Positions 26,577 to 35,913 of a DNA stretch of 64,000 bases are shown here, piece after piece. Numbering within the stretch: position 1 is the first letter of the stretch; each line of letters begins with the position of its first letter. The DNA comes from a virus, in IMG/VR virus record IMGVR_UViG_3300022868_000009, positions 62,001 through 126,000 of that record; one strand, written 5' to 3'. The notes beneath the pieces were generated by a model. That model worked only from the letters and a program-made list of their open reading frames with translations, did not search any database and had not been told where the DNA came from. A program made the position numbers and the translations under genes.

Positions 26577-27045
26577 TATTATAGTAGCAATTGGTCAGAA
26601 CAATGAAATTGGTTGTAATAATAAATTGCCTTGGAATATACCAGAAGATTTAAAAAGATTCAAAGAATTAACATTAAATCATCCTGTTATAATGGGAAGA
26701 AAAACCTTTGAAAGTATTGGCAAACCATTATCAAACAGATTAAATATTGTTATTAGTAATAATGATAATTTCTCAAGTAAAGGTATAATTAAAATGAATT
26801 CTCTTACTAATGCTTTAAAATATATACATCAAGAGGAAGTTTTTATAATTGGTGGTGCTCAAATATATGAACAATCTATATATTTAGCTGATAAACTATA
26901 TATAACAAGAATATTTGATACATTTGAAGCTGATACATATTTTCCAAAAATAGATTTAAAATACTGGAAACTAGAACAAATTGAAAGCAACACTAATAAA
27001 TCTACGTTATCTTACACATTTGAAAATTACATAAGAAAATATTAA
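26563..27045 (+). CDS. folA: Dihydrofolate reductase
   Basis: 160 residues, normal DHFR length. IIVAIGQNNEIG, the substrate loop NKLPWNIPEDLKRFKELT (with the active-site acid), PVIMGRKTFESIGKPL (NADPH binding) and VFIIGGAQIYEQ are all present in order. It reduces dihydrofolate for thymidylate synthesis, as do T4 frd products. It overlaps the end of the gp46-like gene by 14 bases. Confidence 0.95.
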   Translation: MRRINIIVAIGQNNEIGCNNKLPWNIPEDLKRFKELTLNHPVIMGRKTFESIGKPLSNRLNIVISNNDNFSSKGIIKMNSLTNALKYIHQEEVFIIGGAQIYEQSIYLADKLYITRIFDTFEADTYFPKIDLKYWKLEQIESNTNKSTLSYTFENYIRKY

Positions 27046-27072
27046 TATATATTATTACTAATATTATTATTT

Positions 27073-28122
27073 ATGAAAGAAATTGATGTTATAGATAAGT
27101 TTTACAGAAATTTACCAACCCCTACTTCTATGTGGAAGTATGTTAATGGTTCATTCATATTGATTAATTTCAATAATGAATTAGAATCTATAACCAACAA
27201 TAATATTGAAAATTATTTAGGTCAAGCATCTTATTCTATTTATGATGATGCTGAAATAACAGAACAAATGAATATTTGTTATAATACCAAAGAAGTTGTA
27301 AAAAAAGACTATATACTTGACGATAAAACAATAAGAACAACATATGTTTTTGTTGAGCCAGATTATTTAATTGTTCAATCAGAAGATATTACCAATCAAA
27401 AATCTTTAATAAAAAAATTCAAAAACTTAAATGAGGAATACATGGCTCAAAACGAAGAATTAAATCAATTTGCATATTTAGCTTCACATGATTTACAAGA
27501 ACCATTAAGAACAATTAGTGGTTTTATTTCACTTTTAAAAGTAAGTTATAAAAATGATTTAGATGAAAAATCTGAAAAATATATGGAATATATAGAAAGT
27601 GCTATTGATAGAATGCAGAATATGATTGATGATATTTTAAATTATTCTAAATTAAAGAATGGTATTGAAGATTTAGATGAAGTAAATTTAAAAGAATTAA
27701 TACATGAAATATATTTAGATTTGAAGAGTTTGGTTGATGATGGAGAATTAACATTAATAACAGAAAATTTACCAACCATTAGAGCTGATAAAAATTTAAT
27801 GTATAGTTTATTTCAAAATTTAATAACAAATGCTGTAAAATATAGAAGTGAAGAATTACCGATAATTGAAATAGATTGGGATGAGAATGAGAATTATTAT
27901 AAATTTACAGTTAAAGACAATGGAATAGGAATTGAAAAAGAATATAAAAATAAAATATTTGATGTTTTTTACAGATTGCATAGCAAATCAAAATATGAAG
28001 GTACGGGCATTGGTTTATCAATTTGTAAAAAGATCATAGAATTACATAAAGGTAAAATTTGGGTTGATTCAGTATTAGGTATAGGTAGTACGTTTAACTT
28101 TACTTTAAAAAAAACAAGATAA
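27073..28122 (+). CDS. Sensor histidine kinase (PAS-like, HisKA, HATPase)
   Basis: 349 residues. Residues about 15-110 fit a PAS-like sensor. A coiled-coil follows, then the H box FAYLASHDLQEPLRTISGF with His139, the N box NLITNAVKYRS, and the G boxes DNGIGI and GTGIGLSICKKI. No membrane segment, so the protein is cytosolic. The ELNQFAYLASHDLQEPLR form is typical of phytochrome-like kinases common in Bacteroidota. Two receiver proteins lie just downstream and are likely partners. Complete kinases are unusual in phages. Confidence 0.92.
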   Translation: MKEIDVIDKFYRNLPTPTSMWKYVNGSFILINFNNELESITNNNIENYLGQASYSIYDDAEITEQMNICYNTKEVVKKDYILDDKTIRTTYVFVEPDYLIVQSEDITNQKSLIKKFKNLNEEYMAQNEELNQFAYLASHDLQEPLRTISGFISLLKVSYKNDLDEKSEKYMEYIESAIDRMQNMIDDILNYSKLKNGIEDLDEVNLKELIHEIYLDLKSLVDDGELTLITENLPTIRADKNLMYSLFQNLITNAVKYRSEELPIIEIDWDENENYYKFTVKDNGIGIEKEYKNKIFDVFYRLHSKSKYEGTGIGLSICKKIIELHKGKIWVDSVLGIGSTFNFTLKKTR

Positions 28123-28125
28123 AGT

Positions 28126-28494
28126 ATGAAAATACTAATGATTGAAGACAGTGAACCTGATAGAGTATTAATCAAAGAATCATTTGACAATTGCACTTAT
28201 TATACTATATTAGATTATGCAGAAGATGCAAGTGAAGCTTTAAATTATTTATCTAAAACAATACCAGATTTAATTTTATTGGATTTAAACCTTCCGAAGG
28301 TTTCTGGATTTGATTTATTAGAAAAATTGAAAAAAAACCCAAAATATAAAGAAATACCTGTAATAATATTAACTGCTTCGAATAATGTACAATATGTGAA
28401 AATGGCATATAAATTATATGCAAATTCTTATATTACAAAACCTATGGATGCAGAGAATTTCTTAAGATATTGGTTTGAGGTTGTAGAATTATAA
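28126..28494 (+). CDS. Single-domain response regulator
   Basis: 122 residues consisting only of a receiver domain. Acidic pocket at IEDSEPDR, phospho-acceptor Asp53 in ILLDLNLPKVSGFDLL, conserved Thr in ILTAS and Lys105 in YITKPMD. It resembles Rcp1-type receivers paired with phytochrome-like kinases. It starts 3 bases after the kinase stop. No output domain, so it acts by protein contact or as a phosphate shuttle. Confidence 0.92.
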   Translation: MKILMIEDSEPDRVLIKESFDNCTYYTILDYAEDASEALNYLSKTIPDLILLDLNLPKVSGFDLLEKLKKNPKYKEIPVIILTASNNVQYVKMAYKLYANSYITKPMDAENFLRYWFEVVEL

Positions 28495-28536
28495 TTTATA
28501 ATTTAATATATAATTGCATAAAATTAATTTATATTT

Positions 28537-29235
28537 ATGAATAAATTCATAGAATTCATTATTGAAAAATGGGAAATCTTTCCTTTATGGTTAAAGTGGG
28601 TACTTGGAATTCTAACAACATTAATAACATTCGGGTTAGTTATTAAATATACTTATCCTATAATTAAAGATATAAGAAATTCTAAAAAGAAATCAGAGTC
28701 TTTAGACAAAGGAATGTTATTGAATCATGATTTTTTTCTTGATTTAGATAAAATGTTGAATTATGATATTAAAAATATGAATTTTGGTAGTGAAGGTAAA
28801 AACTATATAGCAAAACTTTTACTTAAAACCAAAATTAATACTTTTATAAAAAAGACACAAAAATTCATTAAAAATACAAATTTTAAAATATCTGTAAATG
28901 ATTGTAAAAAATTAATTTTAAATAATATTTATGAATGCATCAGTGAGTATGAAATTAAATTTATGTCTCATGCTTACACAAATGAAGAAAAGGAAATATT
29001 TAATATTATTTTAAAAAAATTCAACGAAAACCATCTAAAAAACGAAGATCTTATAATAACATCTATCAACGATAGATTTGATTCTGATGTATATCAAAAC
29101 ATACACGCTAGATTATGTTATTCATTAGACATGATGGCTATTCCATTTGATTTTTTAATACAAGAAGTGGAATCTGTTTTCATCGAAATGAATGGTGATT
29201 TAGAAGGTAAAAAAATACATAATAGACTAATATGA
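28537..29235 (+). CDS. Membrane-anchored protein of unknown function
   Basis: 232 residues with one N-terminal transmembrane segment (WVLGILTTLITFGLVIKYTY, about 20-40). A soluble, mostly helical domain follows, with no recognised motif. It lies between two receiver genes and overlaps the second by 4 bases. It may be an output or scaffold protein of the phosphorelay (inference from position). Confidence 0.55.
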   Translation: MNKFIEFIIEKWEIFPLWLKWVLGILTTLITFGLVIKYTYPIIKDIRNSKKKSESLDKGMLLNHDFFLDLDKMLNYDIKNMNFGSEGKNYIAKLLLKTKINTFIKKTQKFIKNTNFKISVNDCKKLILNNIYECISEYEIKFMSHAYTNEEKEIFNIILKKFNENHLKNEDLIITSINDRFDSDVYQNIHARLCYSLDMMAIPFDFLIQEVESVFIEMNGDLEGKKIHNRLI

Positions 29236-29591
29236 AAAAAATTCTATTAATAGATGATCATAACTACATGTATGATTTAGTCGCAGGAATATTAAAAGAG
29301 TATAATATTTCTTATGTTGATAATGTTGATGATGCTTTATTAACACTTAATAATGAAACATTTGATTTAGTGATTGTAGATTTAATGATGCCTAAGAAAA
29401 GTGGTTTCAGTTTACTACCATTATTGAAAAATAAAAATATTCCTAATATCACATTAAGTAATGTTAAGAATAAGCGAATTAGTAGGGATATATTAAAAAT
29501 GACAGATGCTTACATTAATAAAGGGGAAATTGATCATCTCAAATCAACTGCAATTAAAATATTAAATGGTATTGAAATAGAAAAAGTCTAA
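29232..29591 (+). CDS. Single-domain response regulator, divergent
   Basis: 119-residue receiver domain. LLIDDHNYMYD is the acidic pocket, Asp50 in LVIVDLMMPKKSGF the phospho-acceptor, and Lys97 in AYINKGEI the switch lysine. The conserved Thr/Ser strand reads ITLSN. The start overlaps the membrane protein gene by 4 bases, so they are likely coupled. Convergent with the next gene (4-base overlap). Confidence 0.88.
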   Translation: MKKILLIDDHNYMYDLVAGILKEYNISYVDNVDDALLTLNNETFDLVIVDLMMPKKSGFSLLPLLKNKNIPNITLSNVKNKRISRDILKMTDAYINKGEIDHLKSTAIKILNGIEIEKV

Positions 29592-29956
29592 GGATCAACT
29601 ATTTCTTCATTTTTAACAATTACTGGTTCTTCAACCGGTTTTTCAATCGGTATTTCGGGTTCTTTCTTATTTTCTGCCGTATTTTGTTTAGTTTCGTGAT
29701 ATTTATTTATTCCAAGTAAAGTTAATTGGTGAGTTAAAAGCGAACCAAAAACAATTATTATTTCACTTGACAATATATATTTACCAGTAGATAATATAGA
29801 TGTAATGGCTGTGTAAATTTCTATCCCTAAAAATACAAAACAAAATAAAGATATAAAGAAAGTTATAATATATGCAATTAATCTTGTAGAACTTTCTTTT
29901 CCACCCTTTGGTGAGTTAATTGATGATCTAATTAATGATAAAAATCTTTTAAACAT
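29588..29956 (-). CDS. Small two-TM membrane protein, holin-like
   Basis: 122 residues. Two hydrophobic segments (LIAYIITFFISLFCFVFLG and a second around YILSSEIIIVFGSLLTHQL) are followed by a charged, Pro/Glu-rich C-terminus. The N-terminal SSTRLIAYIITFF pattern and topology resemble class II-type holins, but no lysin gene is nearby, so the call is tentative. Confidence 0.4.
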   Translation of the reverse strand: MFKRFLSLIRSSINSPKGGKESSTRLIAYIITFFISLFCFVFLGIEIYTAITSILSTGKYILSSEIIIVFGSLLTHQLTLLGINKYHETKQNTAENKKEPEIPIEKPVEEPVIVKNEEIVDP

Positions 29957-29968
29957 AATATCTTTTTT

Positions 29969-30550
29969 TTAACTATCATATACTTGTTGTGTATGTGAAT
30001 TCTTTGCACTATAAATATATTCGTGGTCATAAGTTGGATTTACTCCAAACCTTTTAAATGTTATATAAATATCTTCTAAACACTCCATATCAGCACCACC
30101 TACTAATGTAACATTTTTTCCAATTAATCTTCTTATTAATAATACAAGTTCATTATTAACAAAAAACCATTTATGATTATGTTTATCATTATAAATTATA
30201 TATGTATCTGTATCACCAATTTTAAATAATTTACCTGGTCCAAAATCTTTTTGTTGTTTAACAGTCTCTACGTGCTTTAAAAGTTCATCATCAAACCATT
30301 TATGTCCAAATCTTTTTGGAATATTTTCACTGTTTCCATTTTTATTTTTAAACGTATAAAGTGGTTTTAAAGGAACTTTATTAGTGTCATATATCTGATA
30401 AACTTGATTAAATTCTTTTGCATAATCTTGCAACTTTGATACAAATCCCTGTGGAATATGTTTTGAAAATTCCTGTTGAACATCAACAATCACTAAAATA
30501 TCATTATTTATAATTTGTGATTCTATTAAGTTACTAAACTTCTTTATCAT
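29969..30550 (-). CDS. Isochorismatase-like hydrolase with N-terminal tag
   Basis: 193 residues. ILVIVDVQQEF is the first strand and catalytic Asp of isochorismatase-like cysteine hydrolases. VTLVGGADMECLEDIYITF carries the nucleophile Cys at the end of its strand. Residues 1-11 (MIKKFSNLIES) fit the recurring tag with L-I-E. The family includes nicotinamidase, which would fit the NAD genes at 56-59 kb, but specificity cannot be read. The middle Lys of the triad is not certain. Confidence 0.6.
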   Translation of the reverse strand: MIKKFSNLIESQIINNDILVIVDVQQEFSKHIPQGFVSKLQDYAKEFNQVYQIYDTNKVPLKPLYTFKNKNGNSENIPKRFGHKWFDDELLKHVETVKQQKDFGPGKLFKIGDTDTYIIYNDKHNHKWFFVNNELVLLIRRLIGKNVTLVGGADMECLEDIYITFKRFGVNPTYDHEYIYSAKNSHTQQVYDS

Positions 30551-30788
30551 CTAAAATGTCTTTAATTTCTTTTAAAACAACTTTATGATTTTCATCTAAT
30601 TTAGATTCATCTAATTTTTCGATTTCCTCTAACCATATCCAAACTAATTGTTCAGGAGTCAAATCTTCAAATTCAATATCGTAGTCTTCAACATGTTTAA
30701 TTGCAAGACCAATACTCTCATAAATAACATAATCAACATCATCATATGATTCTATAACAATTCCATATTTATTATGTTTTTCTTCCAT
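30534..30788 (-). CDS. Small acidic protein
   Basis: 84 residues from the ATG at 30788 (MEEKHNKYGIVIESYDDVDY). A longer frame to 30899 crosses AT-rich intergenic sequence and the start of the divergent gene. Highly acidic, with LTPEQLVWIWLEEIEKL. No recognised domain. It overlaps the isochorismatase-like gene by 17 bases. Confidence 0.5.
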   Translation of the reverse strand: MEEKHNKYGIVIESYDDVDYVIYESIGLAIKHVEDYDIEFEDLTPEQLVWIWLEEIEKLDESKLDENHKVVLKEIKDILDDKEV

Positions 30789-30880
30789 ACAAATATATAT
30801 AAAATAAAAATTCTTATGAATTTTAGAAAATTTTGACTTTATTATATTTATATATAAATATAAATAAATATAAATATAAT

Positions 30881-31117
30881 ATGAAAAAACAAAAAACATT
30901 TACAATTGATATGGATATTTGGGAAAAATTTAATGAAATAAGCAAACAAAAATCTATCAATAAATCTTTATTAATAGAAAATCATTTAAGAGATATCATT
31001 TATTTAAACGAAAACCCAAAACATTTTATTATCGTTGGAGATGAAATAAAATTATTAAAATATTCATTAAATGAAAATGAAATTTATATATTAGACGCAA
31101 AACCAAATATAAAATAA
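30881..31117 (+). CDS. Small protein with ribbon-helix-helix-like N-terminus
   Basis: 78 residues from the ATG at 30881 (MKKQKTFTIDMDIWEKFNEI). The pattern beta strand TFTIDMDIWEKFNEISKQ, then helix SINKSLLIENHLRDII, fits a ribbon-helix-helix DNA-binding domain of CopG type. The last 30 residues are unassigned. It overlaps the ATG of the following endonuclease by 1 base. It could repress its own operon or the endonuclease (inference). Confidence 0.5.
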   Translation: MKKQKTFTIDMDIWEKFNEISKQKSINKSLLIENHLRDIIYLNENPKHFIIVGDEIKLLKYSLNENEIYILDAKPNIK

Positions 31118-32694
31118 TGATATTAACCAAATCAGTCAAAGTTAAAGTGCATTCATCTATGGTAAAATACTATCAGAGTAAAGGATATGAATGCAAATAT
31201 AAAGATATAATTGATATTAAAGTAAAAGATCTAAAACAAAAAAGTACAGTAATTGTCGAAGTTGAATGTGATATATGTGGTGAAAAGAAAAATATACCAT
31301 TGTTTAGATATAACAACAATTTTAATAATAAAAATATGTATGTTTGTTCAGCTTCTTGCGCACAAACAAAAATAAAATTAACTAAATTAGAAAATCATGG
31401 AGATGAAAATTTTTCAAATATTAAAAAACGAAAAGAAACATGCAAAGAAAGATACAACAACGAAAATTATAAGAATATTGAAAAAAAGAAAGAGACAAAT
31501 ATAGAAAGATATGGAGTTGAACACGTGATAATGAATGAAAATATAAAAAATAAAAGACTAGAAACATATAAAAAATTATATGGTGAAGAGCACCCAATGA
31601 AAAATAATGATATAATTCTAAAGAAAAAACAAACATCTAAAAATAAACATGGTGATAAAAATTATAACAACATACAAAAAACACTCAAAACAATTAAAAA
31701 TAAACAACTTCAAAATATTGAAAAATATAATATTAAAGCTATCAATTATCAAGATTTTCTTTTTGAAGTTGAATGTGATAAAGGACACAATTATAAAATA
31801 TCATTCGATTTATTATACAAAAGACATAAATATAATGTAGAAAAATGTACAATATGTAATCCTATTGGAATCAAATATTCAAATAGTGAGTATAATTTAT
31901 TACAATTCATTAAAGAAAATTATAATGGTGAAATAATAAAAAATTCAAGAAAAATAATAAAACCGTATGAATTAGACATATTTTTACCAAATTTAAATTT
32001 AGCATTTGAATATAATGGATTATGGTGGCACAATGAATTATATAAAGATAAAAATTATCACAAAACTAAAAGTGATTTATGTGATAAAAATAATATACAA
32101 TTAATACATATATGGGAAGATAACTGGATTTATAAACAAGATATAGTTAAATCTATGATATTAAATAAATTAGGTAAAACACTAAATAAAATATATGCAA
32201 GAAAATGTGAAATTAGAGAAATTAAAAATAATGATTTAATAAAACAATTTTTAAACAATAATCATATACAAGGTTTTGTTGGTTCGAGTGTAAAATTGGG
32301 TTTATATTACAATAATGAATTAACTTCTTTAATGACTTTTAAAAAAGATAATAATAATTTTGAATTAAACAGATTTTGTAATAAGTTAAATACTAATGTT
32401 ATTGGTGGTGCATCTAAATTATTTAAATACTTTACTAAAAATTATAACTTTTATGAAATAAAAACATTTGCAGATAGAACTTATTCAAATGGAAACTTAT
32501 ATTTTAAGATGAATTTTAAAATAGGTAAATTTATAAAACCAGATTATTATTATATTGTTAATGGTATTAGAAAACATAAATTTAATTTTAGAAAACAAAA
32601 AGATAACATAAAAACAGAACATGAAATTATGTTAGAAAAAAATATTTATAGAATATATGACGCAGGTAAATATAGATTTACCTACTCATTATAA
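31117..32694 (+). CDS. Large phage homing endonuclease, paralogue 1
   Basis: 525 residues. Residues about 45-85 have a zinc finger (CDICGEKK ... CSASC). Next come degenerate KERY/IERYGVEH repeats, a second CTICNP finger, and a nuclease core ELDIFLPNLNLAFEYNGLWW plus HIWEDNW (EDxHD-like). The C-terminal module has QGFVGSSVKLGLYY, NRFCNKLNTNVIGGASKLF and ADRTYSNGNLY. Two close paralogues lie at 33580 and 38168. It runs opposite to, and flanks, a putative virion gene. Confidence 0.75.
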   Translation: MILTKSVKVKVHSSMVKYYQSKGYECKYKDIIDIKVKDLKQKSTVIVEVECDICGEKKNIPLFRYNNNFNNKNMYVCSASCAQTKIKLTKLENHGDENFSNIKKRKETCKERYNNENYKNIEKKKETNIERYGVEHVIMNENIKNKRLETYKKLYGEEHPMKNNDIILKKKQTSKNKHGDKNYNNIQKTLKTIKNKQLQNIEKYNIKAINYQDFLFEVECDKGHNYKISFDLLYKRHKYNVEKCTICNPIGIKYSNSEYNLLQFIKENYNGEIIKNSRKIIKPYELDIFLPNLNLAFEYNGLWWHNELYKDKNYHKTKSDLCDKNNIQLIHIWEDNWIYKQDIVKSMILNKLGKTLNKIYARKCEIREIKNNDLIKQFLNNNHIQGFVGSSVKLGLYYNNELTSLMTFKKDNNNFELNRFCNKLNTNVIGGASKLFKYFTKNYNFYEIKTFADRTYSNGNLYFKMNFKIGKFIKPDYYYIVNGIRKHKFNFRKQKDNIKTEHEIMLEKNIYRIYDAGKYRFTYSL

Positions 32695-33478
32695 ACCAAC
32701 TAACTTGAGATTCACCTTTAATTTTCTCTTCAACCTTCGTTACCAATTCTTTCCCTTCAGAAATCATGTCGGCTGCGTTATATTGAAAATTACCTGGCAT
32801 TGGCATATTAAATCTACCAACTACTTCACCCTGTCTAACTTTTGACAAACCTATAACATAATCTTTAAACATATAAAGATCAAATAATTCTTCTTGTTGG
32901 ACTCTCAAATAAACTTCTAACATTAAATCAACTGGATATCCACCTTCATCAACATTCGTAAGAATCTTAAGTTGTTTATTAAAATGATTAAATGAGAACA
33001 TTAACGTAGGTTTATTCATTTTATTAAGTTCATCAGAAAAAGCTGAAATAACAGAACGATAAACACCTAAATCACCAACAGTTGTAACAAAAGATGTTAA
33101 AAATGGTTGGTTAGTCACACCAAGATTAATTGAAAGATGTGGTGCTTGAATTCCTAATCTAAATAAACTTGGATCATCTATTTTAACTATTCTAGTTATA
33201 TTTTCTACTTCTTCAGGTAAAATAAAATATTTATGTGCAGTGTAACAATCATGTGATAAACACTCATGAGGTAACCAGTAATAAGATTTTTGAACTGCAA
33301 ATTGATAATTTTTATAAAACCATTCTAATGCATGTTCTTTAATTATTCTTTTTATTTCTCTATCTGGTAAAATTTTAGGAAATAATCCAGAAATAGTTAA
33401 TTCTTGATTAACAATATCAACTAATTGCTCTAATGTTATTTGGCCATCATAATTTTGTCCACCTGCTGTATTATACAT
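32678..33478 (-). CDS. Putative virion/neck protein
   Basis: 266 residues with no enzyme motif. ITLEQLVDIVNQELTISGLF, NMPMPGNFQYNAADM and the YYWLPHECLSHDCYTAHKYF block give it the look of a conserved structural or head-completion protein of large T4-like phages. It sits between two homing endonucleases, which typically target conserved essential genes. The exact homologue is not identified. Confidence 0.4.
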   Translation of the reverse strand: MYNTAGGQNYDGQITLEQLVDIVNQELTISGLFPKILPDREIKRIIKEHALEWFYKNYQFAVQKSYYWLPHECLSHDCYTAHKYFILPEEVENITRIVKIDDPSLFRLGIQAPHLSINLGVTNQPFLTSFVTTVGDLGVYRSVISAFSDELNKMNKPTLMFSFNHFNKQLKILTNVDEGGYPVDLMLEVYLRVQQEELFDLYMFKDYVIGLSKVRQGEVVGRFNMPMPGNFQYNAADMISEGKELVTKVEEKIKGESQVSWFIMSR

Positions 33479-33579
33479 ATTTACATATTTATTTTCTATT
33501 ATTATATATTAAAAAAAATTTTTCTTAATTCTGGTGTTTTTAAACCTAACCTTTTAATATATAAAGATAAATTAAATAT

Positions 33580-35226
33580 ATGTTATTAACAAAGAATATT
33601 AAAATTAAAATAAATAATAGGTATATAAAATATTATCAAAATCTTGGATATCAGGTAAAAGGCGGTCAAGAATGTGAAATAAAAATAGAAGATTTATCAA
33701 AAAAAAGCCACGCTTTTGTTGATGTTAAATGTGATATATGTCAAGAAGAAAAAACAATTAAATATTATAATTATACTGAAAATATACTAAATCAGGGTTT
33801 TTACACTTGTAAAAAATGTAAACATCATAAGACAAAAATCACAAATCTAGAGAAATATGGTGTAGAATGTACATTACAATCTGATGATGTTTTAGAAAAG
33901 ATAAAAAATAAAAACATAGAAAAATTTGGCACAGACCATTATTCAAAAACAAATGAATTTAAAGAAAAAATAAAAGAGACAAATCTAGAAAAATATGGTG
34001 TTGAAAGTAATATGCAATCAATCGAATTTAAGGAAAAATCTATATTATTTAATCTGAAAAGTTACGGTGTTGATCATTATTCAAAGACTAATGAATTTAA
34101 AGAAAAAGTAAAAAAAACAAATTTAGAAAAATATGGTGTTGATCATTATTCAAAAACTGATGAATTCAAGGAGAAGTTGTCTAAAAACCATTTTTTAAAA
34201 CTTAAAAAAGAAAACAACAATCTTAAAGAGATAAATGGTGATGAATATGTGATATATTGTGATAAATGTGATAAAGATTATACTATTCATAAATGGTTAT
34301 ATAAAAATAGAAAAAAGAAATATAAAACTAATACTTGTTTATATTGTAATCCTATAAATTCTTCTAAATCTGGAATGGAATTAAAATTATTAGAATTTAT
34401 AAAAGATAATTATAATGAAAAAATTGTTTATGGTAATAGAAAAATTATACCACCTAAAGAATTAGATATTTATTTACCAAATTTAAAATTGGCATTTGAG
34501 TTTAATGGTGTATATTGGCACAACGAATTAAACAAACATAACAAATATCATTTAGAAAAAACAGAAAAATGTCTAGAAAAAGGAATACAATTAATTCATG
34601 TTTTTGAAGATGATTGGATTTATAAACAAGATATAGTAAAATCTAGAATTTTGAATTTAATTGGAAAATCTAAAAAAATATTTGCTCGAAAATGTGAAAT
34701 TAAATTAGTCAATGATAATAAAGTTATTAGAAATTTTCTAGATGAAAATCATTTACAAGGGTTTGTAGGGAGCAAAATAAAATTGGGTTTGTATTATAAT
34801 GATGAATTAGTAAGTTTAATGACTTTTGGAAATTTGAGAAAACCTTTAAATCAGTCAAAAAAGGATGGGTCATTTGAATTATTAAGATTTTGTAATAAAT
34901 TGAGCATTTATGTTATTGGTGGTGCTTCAAAATTATTTAATTATTTCTTAAAAAACTATGAAATTTGTGAAATAATAAGTTATGCGGATAGAAGTTGGAG
35001 TAATGGAAATTTATATGAAAAACTTGGTTTTGAATTTATACATAAAACACAACCTAACTATTATTATATAATAGGCAATCTTAGAAAACATAGATTTAAT
35101 TTCAGGAAAGATAAATTAATTAAAGAAGGTTTTGATTCAAATAAAACCGAACATGAAATAATGTTAGAAAGGGAAATATATCGAATATATGATAGCGGTA
35201 GTTTAAAATATAGTTATTTAATATAA
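33580..35226 (+). CDS. Large phage homing endonuclease, paralogue 2
   Basis: 548 residues. Zinc finger CDICQEEK ... CKKCK, then five units of a 25-residue repeat centred on NLEKYGV with DHYSKTNEFKEK, then CLYCNP. The nuclease core is ELDIYLPNLKLAFEFNGVYW with HVFEDDW. The C-terminal module (LQGFVGSKIKLGLYY, FCNKLSIYVIGGASKLF, YADRSWSNGNLYEKLGF) is shared with its paralogues. It overlaps the convergent LRR gene by 9 bases. Confidence 0.78.
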   Translation: MLLTKNIKIKINNRYIKYYQNLGYQVKGGQECEIKIEDLSKKSHAFVDVKCDICQEEKTIKYYNYTENILNQGFYTCKKCKHHKTKITNLEKYGVECTLQSDDVLEKIKNKNIEKFGTDHYSKTNEFKEKIKETNLEKYGVESNMQSIEFKEKSILFNLKSYGVDHYSKTNEFKEKVKKTNLEKYGVDHYSKTDEFKEKLSKNHFLKLKKENNNLKEINGDEYVIYCDKCDKDYTIHKWLYKNRKKKYKTNTCLYCNPINSSKSGMELKLLEFIKDNYNEKIVYGNRKIIPPKELDIYLPNLKLAFEFNGVYWHNELNKHNKYHLEKTEKCLEKGIQLIHVFEDDWIYKQDIVKSRILNLIGKSKKIFARKCEIKLVNDNKVIRNFLDENHLQGFVGSKIKLGLYYNDELVSLMTFGNLRKPLNQSKKDGSFELLRFCNKLSIYVIGGASKLFNYFLKNYEICEIISYADRSWSNGNLYEKLGFEFIHKTQPNYYYIIGNLRKHRFNFRKDKLIKEGFDSNKTEHEIMLEREIYRIYDSGSLKYSYLI

Positions 35227-35817
35227 TCCCATTTTTTTTGCATTGTGAAGGTCTGGATTTTCTTTCCAAAACCATTCCCAATATTTTTCTAAATTATCAT
35301 AAGGTAATTGGTTATTTTCACAAAAAAACTCTTTTAATCCTTTTGGTAATTCAGGTAATTCAGTTAATTGGTTATTATAACAATTTAATACTTCTAACCC
35401 TTTTGGTAATTCAGGTAATTCAGTTAATTTGTTATTACCACAATATAAATATTTTAATCCTTTAGGTAATTCAGGTAATTTAGTTAATTGGTTATTATAA
35501 CAATATAAATATTTTAACCCTTTTGGTAATTTAGGTAATTCAGTTAATTGGTTATTATAACAATATAAATATTCTAACCCTTTTGGTAATTCAGGCAATT
35601 CAGTTAATTGGTTATAACGACAAAATAAATATTTTAATCCTTTTGGTAATTCAGGCAATTCAGTTAATTGGTTATAACAACAAAATAATTTTTCTAATCC
35701 TTCTGGTAATTCAGGTAATTCTGTTAAATTTAATCTAGCTAAATCTAATGTTTTGCCATCATCACTTAAATGGTCTTTAATTAATTGGTTTTCTGAATAT
35801 GTTTTTAAATATCTCAT
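35218..35817 (-). CDS. Leucine-rich repeat protein with N-terminal tag
   Basis: About 199 residues from MRYLKTYSENQ (the adjacent upstream ATG gives one more residue). Seven tandem 20-residue units of the form LTELPELPKGLKYLYCYNNQ follow, a bacterial LRR like those of YopM/IpaH effectors, without a ligase domain. The coding units appear as 60-base DNA repeats with few changes, so the array expanded recently. The C-terminus ends KKMGLY, a motif shared with other tagged proteins. It probably binds a protein partner. Confidence 0.75.
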   Translation of the reverse strand: MRYLKTYSENQLIKDHLSDDGKTLDLARLNLTELPELPEGLEKLFCCYNQLTELPELPKGLKYLFCRYNQLTELPELPKGLEYLYCYNNQLTELPKLPKGLKYLYCYNNQLTKLPELPKGLKYLYCGNNKLTELPELPKGLEVLNCYNNQLTELPELPKGLKEFFCENNQLPYDNLEKYWEWFWKENPDLHNAKKMGLY

Positions 35818-35913
35818 CATAATTTATTATTTTACTTTTAATCGGTCAAAGATAAAATTATATATATTAAATAATGACTCTTCGTTCTTTACTTGACGAC
35901 CATTCAATAATAT

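Noticed and set aside
33880-34190. Repeats in the homing endonucleases as a repeat element
   Set aside because: They are coding repeats (NLEKYGVE units) within one open frame.
35239-35740. 60-base repeat array as a CRISPR
   Set aside because: The repeats are in frame, contiguous and code for LRR units. There are no spacers.
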